Under the pieces are notes generated by a model, which was not told where the DNA came from, ran no database searches, and worked only from the letters and a program-made list of their open reading frames with translations. Shown here in pieces: positions 38,453 to 49,107 of a DNA stretch of 64,000 nt. Positions within the stretch are counted from its first letter, which is position 1. Each line of letters opens with the position of its first letter. This DNA comes from Adineta steineri (Eukaryota > Rotifera > Eurotatoria > Adinetida > Adinetidae), in the NCBI GenBank assembly GCA_905250115.1, contig CAJNOI010000073.1:51211-115210 (forward strand). The letters are read 5' to 3'. Made by a program: the position numbers and the translations under genes.

Positions 38453-38863
38453 ATGAAATTGCTTCTTTTTCTTATCTTGTTGGTCTGTAATAATGGTCGT
38501 ATTTCAAGTCTTATTTGTTATTATGGAATTGCAGACTCTTCAGTTTCTCTGATAACATTAAATACAAATATTGTGTCAAGTAAATGTGATAATGATACAT
38601 GTGTTTGCGCAAATTACAAATCTGTTTGTTACAACAGTGCTCAAAACTGTACAATACAAGACCAATCAGTACAAAAATGGATATGGACGGTTAAAGGAAA
38701 TACAACATGTCAACAGATGTTAACACAATCCAATGCATATAAGAGTGTAACATGTTGTTATACAAATTATTGTAATAATCAACATGTAAACACAACTATT
38801 AGAATACAATCTAGTTTTTATCTTTATAGTATGTTTTTCATATTTCTTTTAATCTTTAAATAA
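38453..38863 (+). CDS. Ly6/uPAR-like secreted or GPI-anchored cysteine-rich protein
   Basis: 136 residues, starting at the ATG at 38453, which opens a clear signal peptide (MKLLLFLILLVCNNGRISS). The mature part is rich in cysteines and ends in CCYTNYCN, the CC-x4-C-N hallmark of three-finger (Ly6/uPAR) domains. The C-terminus is a short hydrophobic tail (SFYLYSMFFIFLLIFK) with no charged end, as expected for a GPI-anchor signal. Asn-x-Ser/Thr sites suggest glycosylation. Family members are cell-surface modulators of receptors or adhesion; a specific partner cannot be inferred. Single exon. AATAAA near 38885. Confidence 0.75.
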   Translation: MKLLLFLILLVCNNGRISSLICYYGIADSSVSLITLNTNIVSSKCDNDTCVCANYKSVCYNSAQNCTIQDQSVQKWIWTVKGNTTCQQMLTQSNAYKSVTCCYTNYCNNQHVNTTIRIQSSFYLYSMFFIFLLIFK

Positions 38864-40036
38864 ATAGTTGAATGAATTAATTTGAATAAAAAATATTTTT
38901 ACATTGATTTTAAAATAGAAACTTTGATCATTCATAGAAATAACTCAAGAAAAAAGTCTGATAAGAATCATATTCAATTTCTGTCTGATTCCGAAAGTTC
39001 AATTAGTGATCTTATAATAAACACGAAATCTTTAATAGCTATCTAATTTTATTCGCTATAGAAGAAAAATTGTAATTGATTTGAAGTATTGAGAAAAGTT
39101 TCGAATGAATGTAAGTTCGATTTTCATGAATCGCATTCCTTAAAATACATATGTATATGACAACAGCATAAATAGAACTGTTCATGTTAATATATATTTA
39201 TTTTAGATTGTGTTGACACAATCTCATTTATTGGTAACTCTATTTGTATCAATAGATTGATAAAGTGATATATGTTTCATTATTACAATCAGTGAGAATT
39301 GTAGATGAGTAACTATATACATACACTCTCTCAATTTATTCATAATATAACTTAGCTTATTGATATTTTGAATGAATGTGAATGTAAGTCAACCTTCATT
39401 TAAACTGATAATTATCCTTAAGATGATATAACAATGATTTTTGAGCAGTTTAAATCACAGGAAATATATAATTATTATTTCAGAGGATCTACCGATACTA
39501 CGTGACATCTATGTATCAATGAGTTTTCAATGTATTATCGAAAATATGAGTGAGTGGAAAGATTTCCCATCTCGGATTAACTATTTAGCAACGACAAGAA
39601 ACAAAAATAAATAAATGACGAATGAGTAGTTCTACAATCTCTCACTAGACTGTAACTGTCACTGAATATGTATTTACACTTGACGACTGTTTTGGTTATC
39701 AACACAAAACAAAATAAGTGGACCGTGACGCTCACATGTATCTGTACACGTTAGTTTTTGAATGAATCTTCATATACTGACTTATTAAGTTATATATCAA
39801 CTGATATTATATTACAAAAACATCTACGAATTCTATATAATCTCAATAAACAATATACTTTGCATTCGTTATTTTCAACTAAACTCCATTAATTAGTAAT
39901 TGTCAAATATCCATTATCATACATAAAAATGCATTTATAATTGTATTTTTATTGATAATAAATTCAATACAAAACAATTTCTATCATCATTAAAATAAAT
40001 TATTGAAAGTTTTGTTAATATTTGATAATATTCTAA
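38864..40036. other. Intergenic, no gene seen
   Basis: AT-rich with many stop codons in all frames. Nothing recognisable. Confidence 0.5.
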
Positions 40037-41989
40037 ATGTCTTCATTCGAATCATCATCATCATCGATGAATATACCTCCACAAACGAAAAGTGATTATG
40101 AAAATGCAGAAGAAGAAAAACAAGAAGCTTCAGATGTACGTCATCTGGAAGAAATGGGTTATAAGCAAGAACTTCATCGTGGTTTTTCTTCATTTATGTC
40201 ATTTGCATTTTGTTTCACATCAACTAGTGTTGTAGTATCAATTGCACTAAGTTTTGATTATACATTAAAAACAGGAGGATCAGGTGTGGCTGTTTGGTCA
40301 TGGATGATTGGATCCTTATTTACTATACTTGTTGCTTATTCTTTGGCTGAAATCTGTTCAGTTTATCCAAATGCTGGATCAGTTTATCATTGGTAAAGTA
40401 TTTTTATTAGAATAAAAATTATCAGTTAAAATAATTTTATTTGATTAGGTCTGGTCAACTTGCATCTGCTGATAGTGCTCCATTAATATCATATTTTTGT
40501 GGATGGTTAAGTTTTGTTGGAAATGTCACTGGTAGATAAACTTTAATTCAACTTTCTCTCTTTATATTTTCTCTTGATATGAATAAATAGGTGATGCATC
40601 ATATTGTTCTGGCTTTGTAAGTATTTTAAATGCTGTAATTATGCTCCATGATAAACCATCATTAAGTACAACTGATCAAGTCCTAATAAGTATTATTGTT
40701 TTATTTACATGGAGTGCTATAAATACACTTCGTATTAATCAACAAGGATGGATAAATAATTTATCAGCTATTTTTCAGCTAAGTGCAACATTAATTATTG
40801 TTATTGTTCTGTTTATTATGACTCCAAAACATGCAACTGTTCATGATGTCTTTTTTTCTACTTATAATGGTACGGGTTTACCATTTGTTTATGTGTGTTG
40901 TATTAGTATTCTTTCCACTCTTTTTTCGTTATCTGGTTATGCAGGTAATATAAATAGATAGATATGAGATAAAGAAACATATTTAATAATGAAATGTGAA
41001 TATATTTTAGGTAGTGCTAATTTAGCTGAAGAAACAAAAGATGCTGGTCGAACAGGTAAAATAATTGATAGAAAAGTTTTGTCTAATAAAAATGAATTAT
41101 CTTTTATTTTTGTAATAGCACCTAAAGAAATAGTTTTGACATGTATCTGTAGTGCTATTGCTGGATTTGTTTATTTACTTGCTGTTCTTTTTACTATTCC
41201 AAATATTGCACAATTTGTTAAAGACAATGAAGAGAATGAGAATGAAAATGGTGACACATTAGATGATACTGTGGCTACTTTTAAACTAGCTCTATCATAT
41301 CATGGTACATTAATATTAACTATTCTTCTTCTCATTAGTTTTTATTTTGCTGGTGTGGCATCTATTACATCAACAACTCGACTTTAGTAAATAAAATAAA
41401 TGATTTTATTAATCTATTTTCAACATTTTCTTCTAATAGTTTTTCATTGGCTCGAGATGGTATTTTTCCATTATCACATTATTTTCGTTGGATCTATGAA
41501 GGAACCAAAGCTCCATTAGCTGCTATTATAAGTGTATTTGTGATAAATTCTATTCTTTTGTTATTTCAACTCATATCAACAACAGCTTTTTATGCTTTTA
41601 TTACTCTTTCAACAAGTAGTTTACAAATATCTTATTTAATCCCAGTTTTATTACGATGTACAACAGCACGAAAAACATTTGTATTAGGTGAATTTAATTT
41701 AGGTAAATTAAGTATTCCAATAGCAATTATTTCATCGATATGGTTAACAATTACATCAATTATTTTATGTCTTCCACAAGAATATCCAATGACATGGACA
41801 AATATGAATTATTCTATTGTAGCTATTGTTGGAGTTTTATTTCTTGCTGGAATCTATTGGTTTGTTTCTGCTCGTTATTGGTTTACTGGTCCTAAAAGAA
41901 CTGATTTCGATACAACTCCATTATTATCAGGACACGTCATAAATGAAAATGGTGCATCGAGAATAAGTTCACCGGCTAAACATATTTAA
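40037..41989 (+). CDS. APC-superfamily amino acid/GABA/choline permease
   Basis: Six exons read from splice consensus with consistent phases: 40037-40392, 40449-40531, 40591-40944, 41011-41055, 41119-41386, 41440-41989, giving 551 residues. Many hydrophobic helices, compatible with the 12-helix APC fold. The AEICSVYPNAGSVYHWSGQL segment and the GWLSFVGNVTGDASY region resemble the fungal/plant ACT subfamily (UGA4 GABA permease, HNM1 choline permease, plant BAT1). The hydrophilic N-terminus (Ser- and Glu-rich, about 45 residues) precedes helix 1. RLYFSLARDGIFPLS in the later half is a typical APC motif. It presumably imports a small amino compound across the plasma membrane or an organelle membrane; the substrate is unresolved. 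Convergent with TFIIB. Confidence 0.88.
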
Positions 41990-42444
41990 ATAAAAAACCT
42001 CATGTATTGTCTATTTTCATAGATTATTGTTTATTTTTTATTGTTGAAGATATCTCATTTTTTTCAATCGTTGTTTGAAGTGATATTCTCACTAAATATT
42101 TTCATACAAATAATCTCTAAAATGTTCTTGATTTTATTAGTTGTGTTTTGAGTCTAATTTCTATATAATGAGTAAACAAAAATAAGAACAAAATGCTATA
42201 GATTACATTGAATTGAATATTCTTGCTCACATTTTCTAATATCACATCAACATGAGTACTACTTATAAAATGCACAATGAATACATGACTGTTCATGTAT
42301 AGTTACTATTTATTCTTTTGAAGAAAAATATTTTGTTATATACATGAAAAATTGAAGTATATTTCTATGTTTTGATAGTATTGTTCTAGCAAGTGCGTAT
42401 CATGACTTAGTCTTTTTGACATATTTCTTGTAATATTTTCTTCT
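41990..42444. other. Convergent 3' region between permease and TFIIB
   Basis: An AATAAA overlaps the permease stop region. No gene. Confidence 0.5.
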
Positions 42445-43401
42445 TTATGATGATGGTAAATTTGCTGGTAGACATTTAAATTGAAAATCTGTTGGAAATA
42501 ATTGTGAAGCTTTTGGTAACATTATTTTATATATTTGTCGAATTGTATTTTCTGTCACACCAACTATAGTTTGTATATTTTCCATTCGTTTTTGTTCCCC
42601 AATAGCAGCACAAGCCATATAGATTGAAGCACCTGCAATTGAATCTGGTGCACGACTTTGTATATCACAAATTTCTTTTGCACGTTCAGCAATATGAACA
42701 GCTGTTTTTTTAATGAGAATCTCTTCTCGAAATTCAAGTTGACTACAAAAACGAGGTATTAAATTAATAACATCAACTGATGTCGGTTGATTTGAAACTG
42801 GTAAATTTTTGATAATCTGTGTAAAACATCGACCAATATCTTTCTTTGATGCATTTGTTGAAATAGCACAAATTTCTTTGATTGTACGTTGTGCATTTTC
42901 TTGTCGACATGCAATATAAATACATGCTGCAACAATAACATCTTGTGAACGACCTCGAACACATTTATTTTCATGAGAATGTTTAAAAATAGAACATGCT
43001 CGATGAATAATCCGATTTGATAAAGAAATACGTCCTGCCATTTGTCGAATAACATCAAATGTATTTCTTAATGTATTATCTGCTGATGACATTTTATGAG
43101 ATCCACCTGCAGTATATTTTTGTTTACCAAATTCATCCACTGCTCCTGCACCTGTTCCTAGTGACATCATAGTTTCAAGATTATCATTATTAAATAATGG
43201 ATTTGCTGCACCACCAACACGACTCATATCTTTTGTATCACTATCATTAGAAAATGTTCTCCATTCCGACCCAACATCTATCATTCGATCTCCAACAACT
43301 AATCCACATGCTGAACAAATCATATCACCAGCACGGTAATCTTCGATCAATACTGCTTCCGGATGAAATCTACATGCTAATTGTTTTACATACCGTGTCA
43401 T
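42445..43401 (-). CDS. GTF2B: Transcription initiation factor IIB (TFIIB)
   Basis: 318 residues, the usual length for eukaryotic TFIIB, in one exon. TFIIB bridges TBP-bound promoter DNA and RNA polymerase II in the nucleus. The N-terminal zinc ribbon is intact (C10-x2-H13-x15-C29-x2-C32). The B-reader/B-linker follows (VGSEWRTFSND, SRVGGAANPLF). Two cyclin-fold repeats are visible, the first around 120-200 (SQDVIVAACIYIACRQEN) and the second around 215-300 (RAPDSIAGASIYMACA, GVTENTIRQIYK). The start is fixed by the conserved MTRYVKQLACRFHPEA beginning. No sign of decay. Confidence 0.97.
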   Translation of the reverse strand: MTRYVKQLACRFHPEAVLIEDYRAGDMICSACGLVVGDRMIDVGSEWRTFSNDSDTKDMSRVGGAANPLFNNDNLETMMSLGTGAGAVDEFGKQKYTAGGSHKMSSADNTLRNTFDVIRQMAGRISLSNRIIHRACSIFKHSHENKCVRGRSQDVIVAACIYIACRQENAQRTIKEICAISTNASKKDIGRCFTQIIKNLPVSNQPTSVDVINLIPRFCSQLEFREEILIKKTAVHIAERAKEICDIQSRAPDSIAGASIYMACAAIGEQKRMENIQTIVGVTENTIRQIYKIMLPKASQLFPTDFQFKCLPANLPSS

Positions 43402-43550
43402 TGTTGTTGATTATTCTTATAGTTGTCAATTTCATATGTGATGAATGACTACATCTACTGTGTCATAACATATTTCATGTTTCTTCGTGTTCTTTGAATA
43501 TAACATGTGTATAGACAGAGTAAATATCGTGCTCGACATACTGAAATAAA

Positions 43551-43666
43551 AAGTTACTTATTACAACTTATAACAAGAGGTAAATAAAAATTTGATATGA
43601 TCAAATAACATGTTGCGATGACGAAAATATGCAGGTTGGTGACAACACTGACTTGCCAGAGCAACA
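43551..43666 (-). repeat. Dispersed repeat with CATCGCAAC core (copy 1)
   Basis: Read on the minus strand, this block matches 62695-62809 closely, including TGCTCTGGCA, TTTTCGTCATCGCAAC and TATAAGTTGTAATAAGTAAC. It suggests an interspersed element of at least 115 bases whose ends I could not define. Confidence 0.65.
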
Positions 43667-44588
43667 TTTTCTATTTCAAATGAAAAAATAAAAGACAAAC
43701 TATACTCAGATACAGTATAGATTAAAATTAATTGGTAATGAATTATAATAATCATATTATTGTATAATCAAAAGATATCGACAAATAACGTTAATAAGAG
43801 TAGAAACTTGTATTATGACTCATATAACAACTTTCATCATTCTTGTGAAATAACCATCATCATGAATGAGTCATAGAAAAGATTCGATTGTTCTCTGTCA
43901 TTGACTAGAAAATGAACATGTGTGTGAAGAGAGTAAACATGAGCAACTTAAATTTGTATGGTTAGTTATCGCTGGTTTGAAATGCCAGTGCCGATCCCAT
44001 TGAGATTAGAATCATTCAAGTGAATTTTTGAACATCAGTTTAGTTTTCTTCACTGAAACAAAAATCAAATGACAAATAATATATAAAAATTTCAAATATT
44101 TAAAACAAACAATGTATCAATCTTTTCTATATTATATGAAATATAAAACACTGATTGAATATTTATATAAAGATAAAGTTTATTTCTTATTGAGACTATA
44201 TCTGAGCTGACCTTTTTCTCGTTAGTTCTTTATTTCGATTTCGTGAAATATATTTTAAATGATCTTTTAAAGTTTAAGAATTTTTCTTGTTGGTCATAGA
44301 GCATAATCTTGAGTAGGACAATTATACATTGAGATATATCTGAAACAATAAATTTTTCTTATTAAAAATACATAATTTCTTATATGTATCAGATAGATAA
44401 CAGGACAAATATAATGAATATATGTTTGTTAGTACATGTTACATATCATTTCTGTTCTTTTTTGTTGTTATTGTAGATAATCTTTAGGACACTTAATTTG
44501 GAAGAAGACCACTTATTGTTATTGTGAAATAAATAGTAAGTTATATAATGAAGTGAAACTGAAGGTATTATATTTTATGAAGAAAATG

Positions 44589-44680
44589 TTACCCTGGTAG
44601 ATTAATGTTATTCGCAATCTACATGATTCCATCATCGCAACATGTATTTGATCAAGTCAAGATCTGTTTTTGTTATAAAA
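44589..44680 (+). repeat. Dispersed repeat with CATCGCAAC core (divergent copy)
   Basis: CCTGGTAGATTAATGTTA and CCATCATCGCAACATGTATT align with the copies at 43551-43666 and 62695-62809, but with many differences, so it is probably older. Confidence 0.5.
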
Positions 44681-44806
44681 GAACATTAGATACTAAAACA
44701 TTCATGAATATGCCTGCCGTTTATGAATGTTGAGCTATAAAAACAATTTTCATTGTTTCATCTTTCTGTTGAAATAGCTGAATCGTCTTGTTCTTAATTG
44801 GTACCA

Positions 44807-45052
44807 TCATGTAATTGAACAGTATGTGAGAAGAAATAGCAAGATGATAATTATATAAATTGCATAAAGTGAAATGACTAAAAGAAACCACCAGAGATAT
44901 TGATGTATCAAACTAGTCAATTGTGAAATAATAACAACTAGAGTGATATCTTTTGCATAGTCAGAAATACTTTCATTAAGATTTAAATTTGTTACAATAC
45001 CACCAAATTTTGATGTATCAATTTGACACGCAAATGACCAAAAATATACCAT
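44807..45052 (-). pseudogene. TMEM208 (SND2)-like fragment
   Basis: 81 codons matching the C-terminal part of TMEM208, an ER membrane protein of the SND targeting route. GGIVTNLNLNESISDYAKDI corresponds to the GGMDLNMEQGMAEHLKDV region, followed by hydrophobic helices (LVVIISQLTSLI, WWFLLVISLYAIYIIIILLF). The N-terminal helices are missing: an in-frame stop lies eight codons upstream of the first ATG, and no upstream exon was recognised. The basic C-terminal tail is also absent. Most likely a truncated remnant. The match is from memory of the human protein and rests on about 60 residues. Confidence 0.5.
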
Positions 45053-46179
45053 GTCGCATAAGAGGAAAACAGCTGGTTATAAATCCGCTAACTGTCCTAA
45101 TCACTTAAACTCATATCTAATCAAGAATCAGTTGTTTCCTTCTTGCGTGGAAATAAAATATATTTTTTGTAAGAATCTTCATTGTGAAATGCTGCAGAAC
45201 TAGAAAACATCTTCGTTTATCTTTCATTTAAGAAAAAAAAAATGCGTCAGATTTATTAGTAAACAGAACCGAACATGTTTTTGTATAAATTCGAATACAT
45301 ATTCCTTTGAATGCCTCATACCTAATCTTGTTTATTTCATTGCATCGTTTTCTTTCACTATTTCTATTACTTTCTAGAACACTATTTAATTGCTAGTGAT
45401 ACTAATACATCTCAAACAAAACAACTAAATAAAAATCGCTTTTTAGATCATTTACTATGGTTCCAATTAAAAATAAAAATAATCCTCTATTTCATCTACA
45501 ATCTCGACGTTATTAATGTTTAGTATGTATCAACCGTCTAATTAATTAATTAACTAAGCGGTGCCCCAGAAAAAATGCGCCTCTTAATTTCTTCTTCTCT
45601 TCAGATTTATTCTGTAATGCTCTTCAAAATAATATATATTTTTCATGTATACAATTGTCGATGAGACGCTTGAAAAGAATCGTCAAGGTAAACAGTTATC
45701 TGAAATATAATTTTACTTGAAATATCTTTTAAGCACTAATGAACGTTTTATAACTAAAATCCAATTTCTATGAAAGAACAACAGTTTCCAACTTGAATAT
45801 CTTCACAAGCATTTCTATATCAATGCTTTATTAATTCCAAACGTTTGACATTTTATGATCGAATAAAAAATTACATGAAGAAAAAATAGTGTTAACAGTC
45901 AGCGGATAAATTATTCATTGAAAACTTTTCTATATGAAAATAATGAATAACATCAAAATTTGATGATTCAATACTCAAAAAATATGCAGCACTCTAATTA
46001 CCTATGTGAATAGAAAAAAGAAACGGAAATGAGAGTCGCATGTTTTCTATTTTCTTTTGAGAGAAAAATATGAAAAAGATTCTATTCTATCTGTCAGAAC
46101 TTGTCTCCTCAAAAGAGACATTGATTCATCTATCAGCAACTACCAACAAATGCATTAGATTTTCTAAAGATATCAAAAT
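45053..46179. other. Intergenic, no gene seen
   Basis: AT-rich with no recognisable exon. A short TTAATTAATTAATTAACT run occurs near 45540. Confidence 0.45.
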
Positions 46180-47085
46180 ATGCTTTCTGAATTATTTTAT
46201 CAGATAAATTTTTCAATTTCTATTATCGCTTCACTTGTTGGTATTATATTTAATTTCTTACTTACTTTTATTATTGTAAATCATCGAAAATGTCACACTA
46301 TACATAATTTACTCGTATGTGATTTATCTATATCATCAATACTGTATTTAATTATACATCTTATTGGATGTTATTATGGTATTCGTAATGATTGGTATTC
46401 TTATCAACCATTCTGTACTTTACGTATGTATTTAATAACAACAACAGTTGCTGCTATAACTTATTCATTTTTAATTCAAGCAATTAGTCGATTATTTTTT
46501 TCAATTTTTTATACTCATACATTTTTATTGAGTTGGCGTACACATTATATTTTAATAATTATGAAATGGTTAGCAAGTTTTTTAGTAGCTATTCGACCAC
46601 TTTTTATCGAAGATAGTTTTGAAGTTGTAGAAGAACATCGAATGTGTGGAATTAAAACACATAAATTACCTGTGGCATCATATTCTATTATTCTTTTATA
46701 TATTTTTCCAAAAGTTTTTGTGTTAATTGTTTATGGTTTAATTCTTCATCAAGTTTGTCAATCGACACATCGAGTTGGATCAAATAGAATTATAAAGATC
46801 ACTGCTGCTTGTATTTCATTAAATTTTGTTCGAAAAAATTTAATCGTACTGAAAAATATGTTAATTATTTTGAACTTTCTTATTTGTGGTGGTGCACCTT
46901 ATTTAGTTCTTATACTTTGGGATTTAATAGAAAATGGAATGGCACCAAGAGAATTATATTTTGTATCAGTTAATTCAGTGATAGTAGCTATTGCAATGTT
47001 GCCAATATTCTTATTTTATAAGAATAAAAGAGTGAGAAATGAAGCATTTAAATATTTGTTTAAAGATTATGTACGTATAGAATAA
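46180..47085 (+). CDS. Rhodopsin-like (class A) G-protein-coupled receptor, orphan
   Basis: Single-exon protein of 301 residues with seven hydrophobic helices and a very short extracellular N-terminus (about 8 residues before helix 1). Helix 1 carries GIIFNFLLTFII. C in FCTLRMYL before helix 3 can pair with the loop-2 cysteine in HRMCGIK. The DRY position reads AISRLFF, so the acidic residue is lost but Arg remains. Helix 7 reads VNSVIVAIAMLPIFLFY, a relaxed NPxxY. A basic tail follows (KNKRVRNEAFKYLF). Such small orphan receptors are abundant in rotifers as far as I know; the ligand is unknown. It is unrelated in detail to the 7TM domain at 48.0-49.1 kb. Confidence 0.85.
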   Translation: MLSELFYQINFSISIIASLVGIIFNFLLTFIIVNHRKCHTIHNLLVCDLSISSILYLIIHLIGCYYGIRNDWYSYQPFCTLRMYLITTTVAAITYSFLIQAISRLFFSIFYTHTFLLSWRTHYILIIMKWLASFLVAIRPLFIEDSFEVVEEHRMCGIKTHKLPVASYSIILLYIFPKVFVLIVYGLILHQVCQSTHRVGSNRIIKITAACISLNFVRKNLIVLKNMLIILNFLICGGAPYLVLILWDLIENGMAPRELYFVSVNSVIVAIAMLPIFLFYKNKRVRNEAFKYLFKDYVRIE

Positions 47086-48034
47086 TGAAAGATCGAATAT
47101 TTTACTTTTATGTTAAATTTGTTATTTTATGTTTGTATTAAGAGTTGAAGAATAAAACTAATTATCTAAAAACTTTTGTTTTGAGAATGTTCCATGAATG
47201 TATATGATTTCATAGAATAATATTTTCCTATTACTATCAGAAAGAAAATTTCTCTTTCTATAAATTGTTTTTCTTTTGTCATGAACTGAAATTTATCAGG
47301 TTTAATAGTTCTAGGTGCTCTAAGTGTCTTCCTCTTGTCAAGAAAAAGCAAATAAAGATTTCCGATATGAGCAGGTGTGAGAGTATGGGTGTGCCTAAGG
47401 ATATTTTGTTATCAGACATATACTCACACTAACTCACATTCTCAAAATAGTTCTCATTAACTTTATTATGCAGATATATTATGCCATCGGATGAAATATT
47501 TAATAAGATCAAAACATTTTTTCAGTATCAGTTCGAGAGAATCATGTGAAGTTTCATAGAACATATACCCAGTTCTTTCTTTGTGCATATTTCAGCACTT
47601 CTGCTCGATTTTACTACAGAAAATAAAGCCACATGAAAAGCGCACAACAGACGGACAGAGAAGAAATGTGAATAATGTTGCAAAAAATATAGTTTGTGTA
47701 AAGTTGATATAGTTTCTTCTAATCTTTATCACTTAGTCTAATAGTCATCAACTATTGCACAACATTTTCTCATGAGTTTCGATTATCACTAATTGATGAA
47801 AGTACAGAATAACAATCATTTTATGTGTTTGTATTATCTGTTATTATTCCACGTGTTGTTATTTCAATTGATGATAATCGAAAGTAAGCTAAAAGTGTTC
47901 ATTGTCTCTTTTGAAACATGATTTTCAAATGCAACAGTACATCGATTGATTCATCACGAGAAGCCAACAAATAAATAATGTCATTGAAGTTCACAATATC
48001 TTTGATATTAAGTCATTTAAATTGAACGGATTAA
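47086..48034. other. Convergent intergenic region with one hairpin
   Basis: AATAAA at about 47152 for the GPCR gene. A telomere-like hairpin lies at 47370-47446. Otherwise no feature. Confidence 0.5.
47370..47446. repeat. Telomere-like hairpin
   Basis: Left arm GAGCAGGTGTGAGAGTATGG with GTGTG, right arm ATACTCACACTAACTCACAT followed by TCTCAA. About 77 bases. The arms pair imperfectly. Confidence 0.5.
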
Positions 48035-49107
48035 TTAGGGAGGAGTACGCCTTCGAATACGAATGAACAATTTTTTAAACGCTTTCATATACAATTCTGA
48101 AGGAAAGACAAAGATAAGAAAAATTAGCATCGGAGGAGTAAAAGAAATTAAATATGGTCCAAGATACAACCACAAGTTTTCGGATGTTTTCACACAACCA
48201 GGAAGTAATGAAATGATGAGACGAGGTATCGACAGAATGAGTAAAACTATTGGACTAATGATCAATTGTTTATGTTCATTGAATTGTTGTTGAACATGCT
48301 CTTTAAGACTTTGGTTAGTTCGTGCCTTTGATCGTTGTCGAGCACCTGCAAAGATGATGAACAATGCAGAGAAAAGATTAACAGTAAATGGACCAACAAG
48401 ATGAAAAAATAGAACGGCTGTATTATAATCTTGGATAGGAGGAGAATAATGAGTGATGCATGATACATATCGTTTGATTGTGTCTTCATTAGTCGTACTC
48501 GTATCTGTCGTATCTGGTGCTGTTTCATACTCGAACAATCTGCGAAATGCGAGTTCATGAATGAGTGTCCCAAGAATACAGAGTGGTAAAATAAGAATTG
48601 TTCGTCGAGCAATAGATTTGCTCTTTTTTTTATCAAATTTGACTCCTTTAAGAATAAGTACAGCTCGTTCAACTGCGACACAAGCATTAAGCCAACCATC
48701 CAAGTAGAGAAAAAGTTTTAGAATCGGTTCAATAGATGCACAACCTCCACGAAGAACAGAGAGACTAATGGACACATTGATATGAGTAAGAACAACGAAC
48801 CAGAATTTAATTATGAACATAGTAATTGTGAAAAGAGAAGTAATCGATGATACTAATAGATACATTCCACATCCAACTTGTTGAGAATCTTTATTTTGAA
48901 ATGTAATGAAAGAAAGAATACTATTGATTAATCCTGCAACAAACATAATAATTGTTAAGCCTGCACTTAGTTTAATCGAAAATGATTGATTATTCAACAC
49001 TGTATTTGGTTTAAGTTCATCGCGTAAAATATCATCAAGTGTCAAACCAATTCCTTTGATATAAAAGTTACATTGATCACCGATAACACAACTACTTAGT
49101 TCTGGAC
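48035..49107 (-). CDS. 7TM exon of the NHL receptor
   Basis: Terminal exon, about 357 codons. After the stalk CVIGDQCNFYIKGIGLTLDD come helices at about residues 45-70, 80-105, 120-150, 170-190, 230-255, 280-305 and 315-340 of the exon product. It ends with the basic tail KAFKKLFIRIRRRTPP. The ATG at 49045 lies inside the exon, and the acceptor TTTTAG at 49108-49113 with an in-frame upstream stalk shows the exon starts earlier. If this were a separate gene it would lack an N-terminal signal. Confidence 0.8.

Larger units (their letters stand above)
43402..44806. other. Intergenic with two copies of a dispersed repeat
   Basis: Holds repeat copies at 43551-43666 (minus) and 44589-44680 (plus), described separately. 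No gene recognised. Confidence 0.5.
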
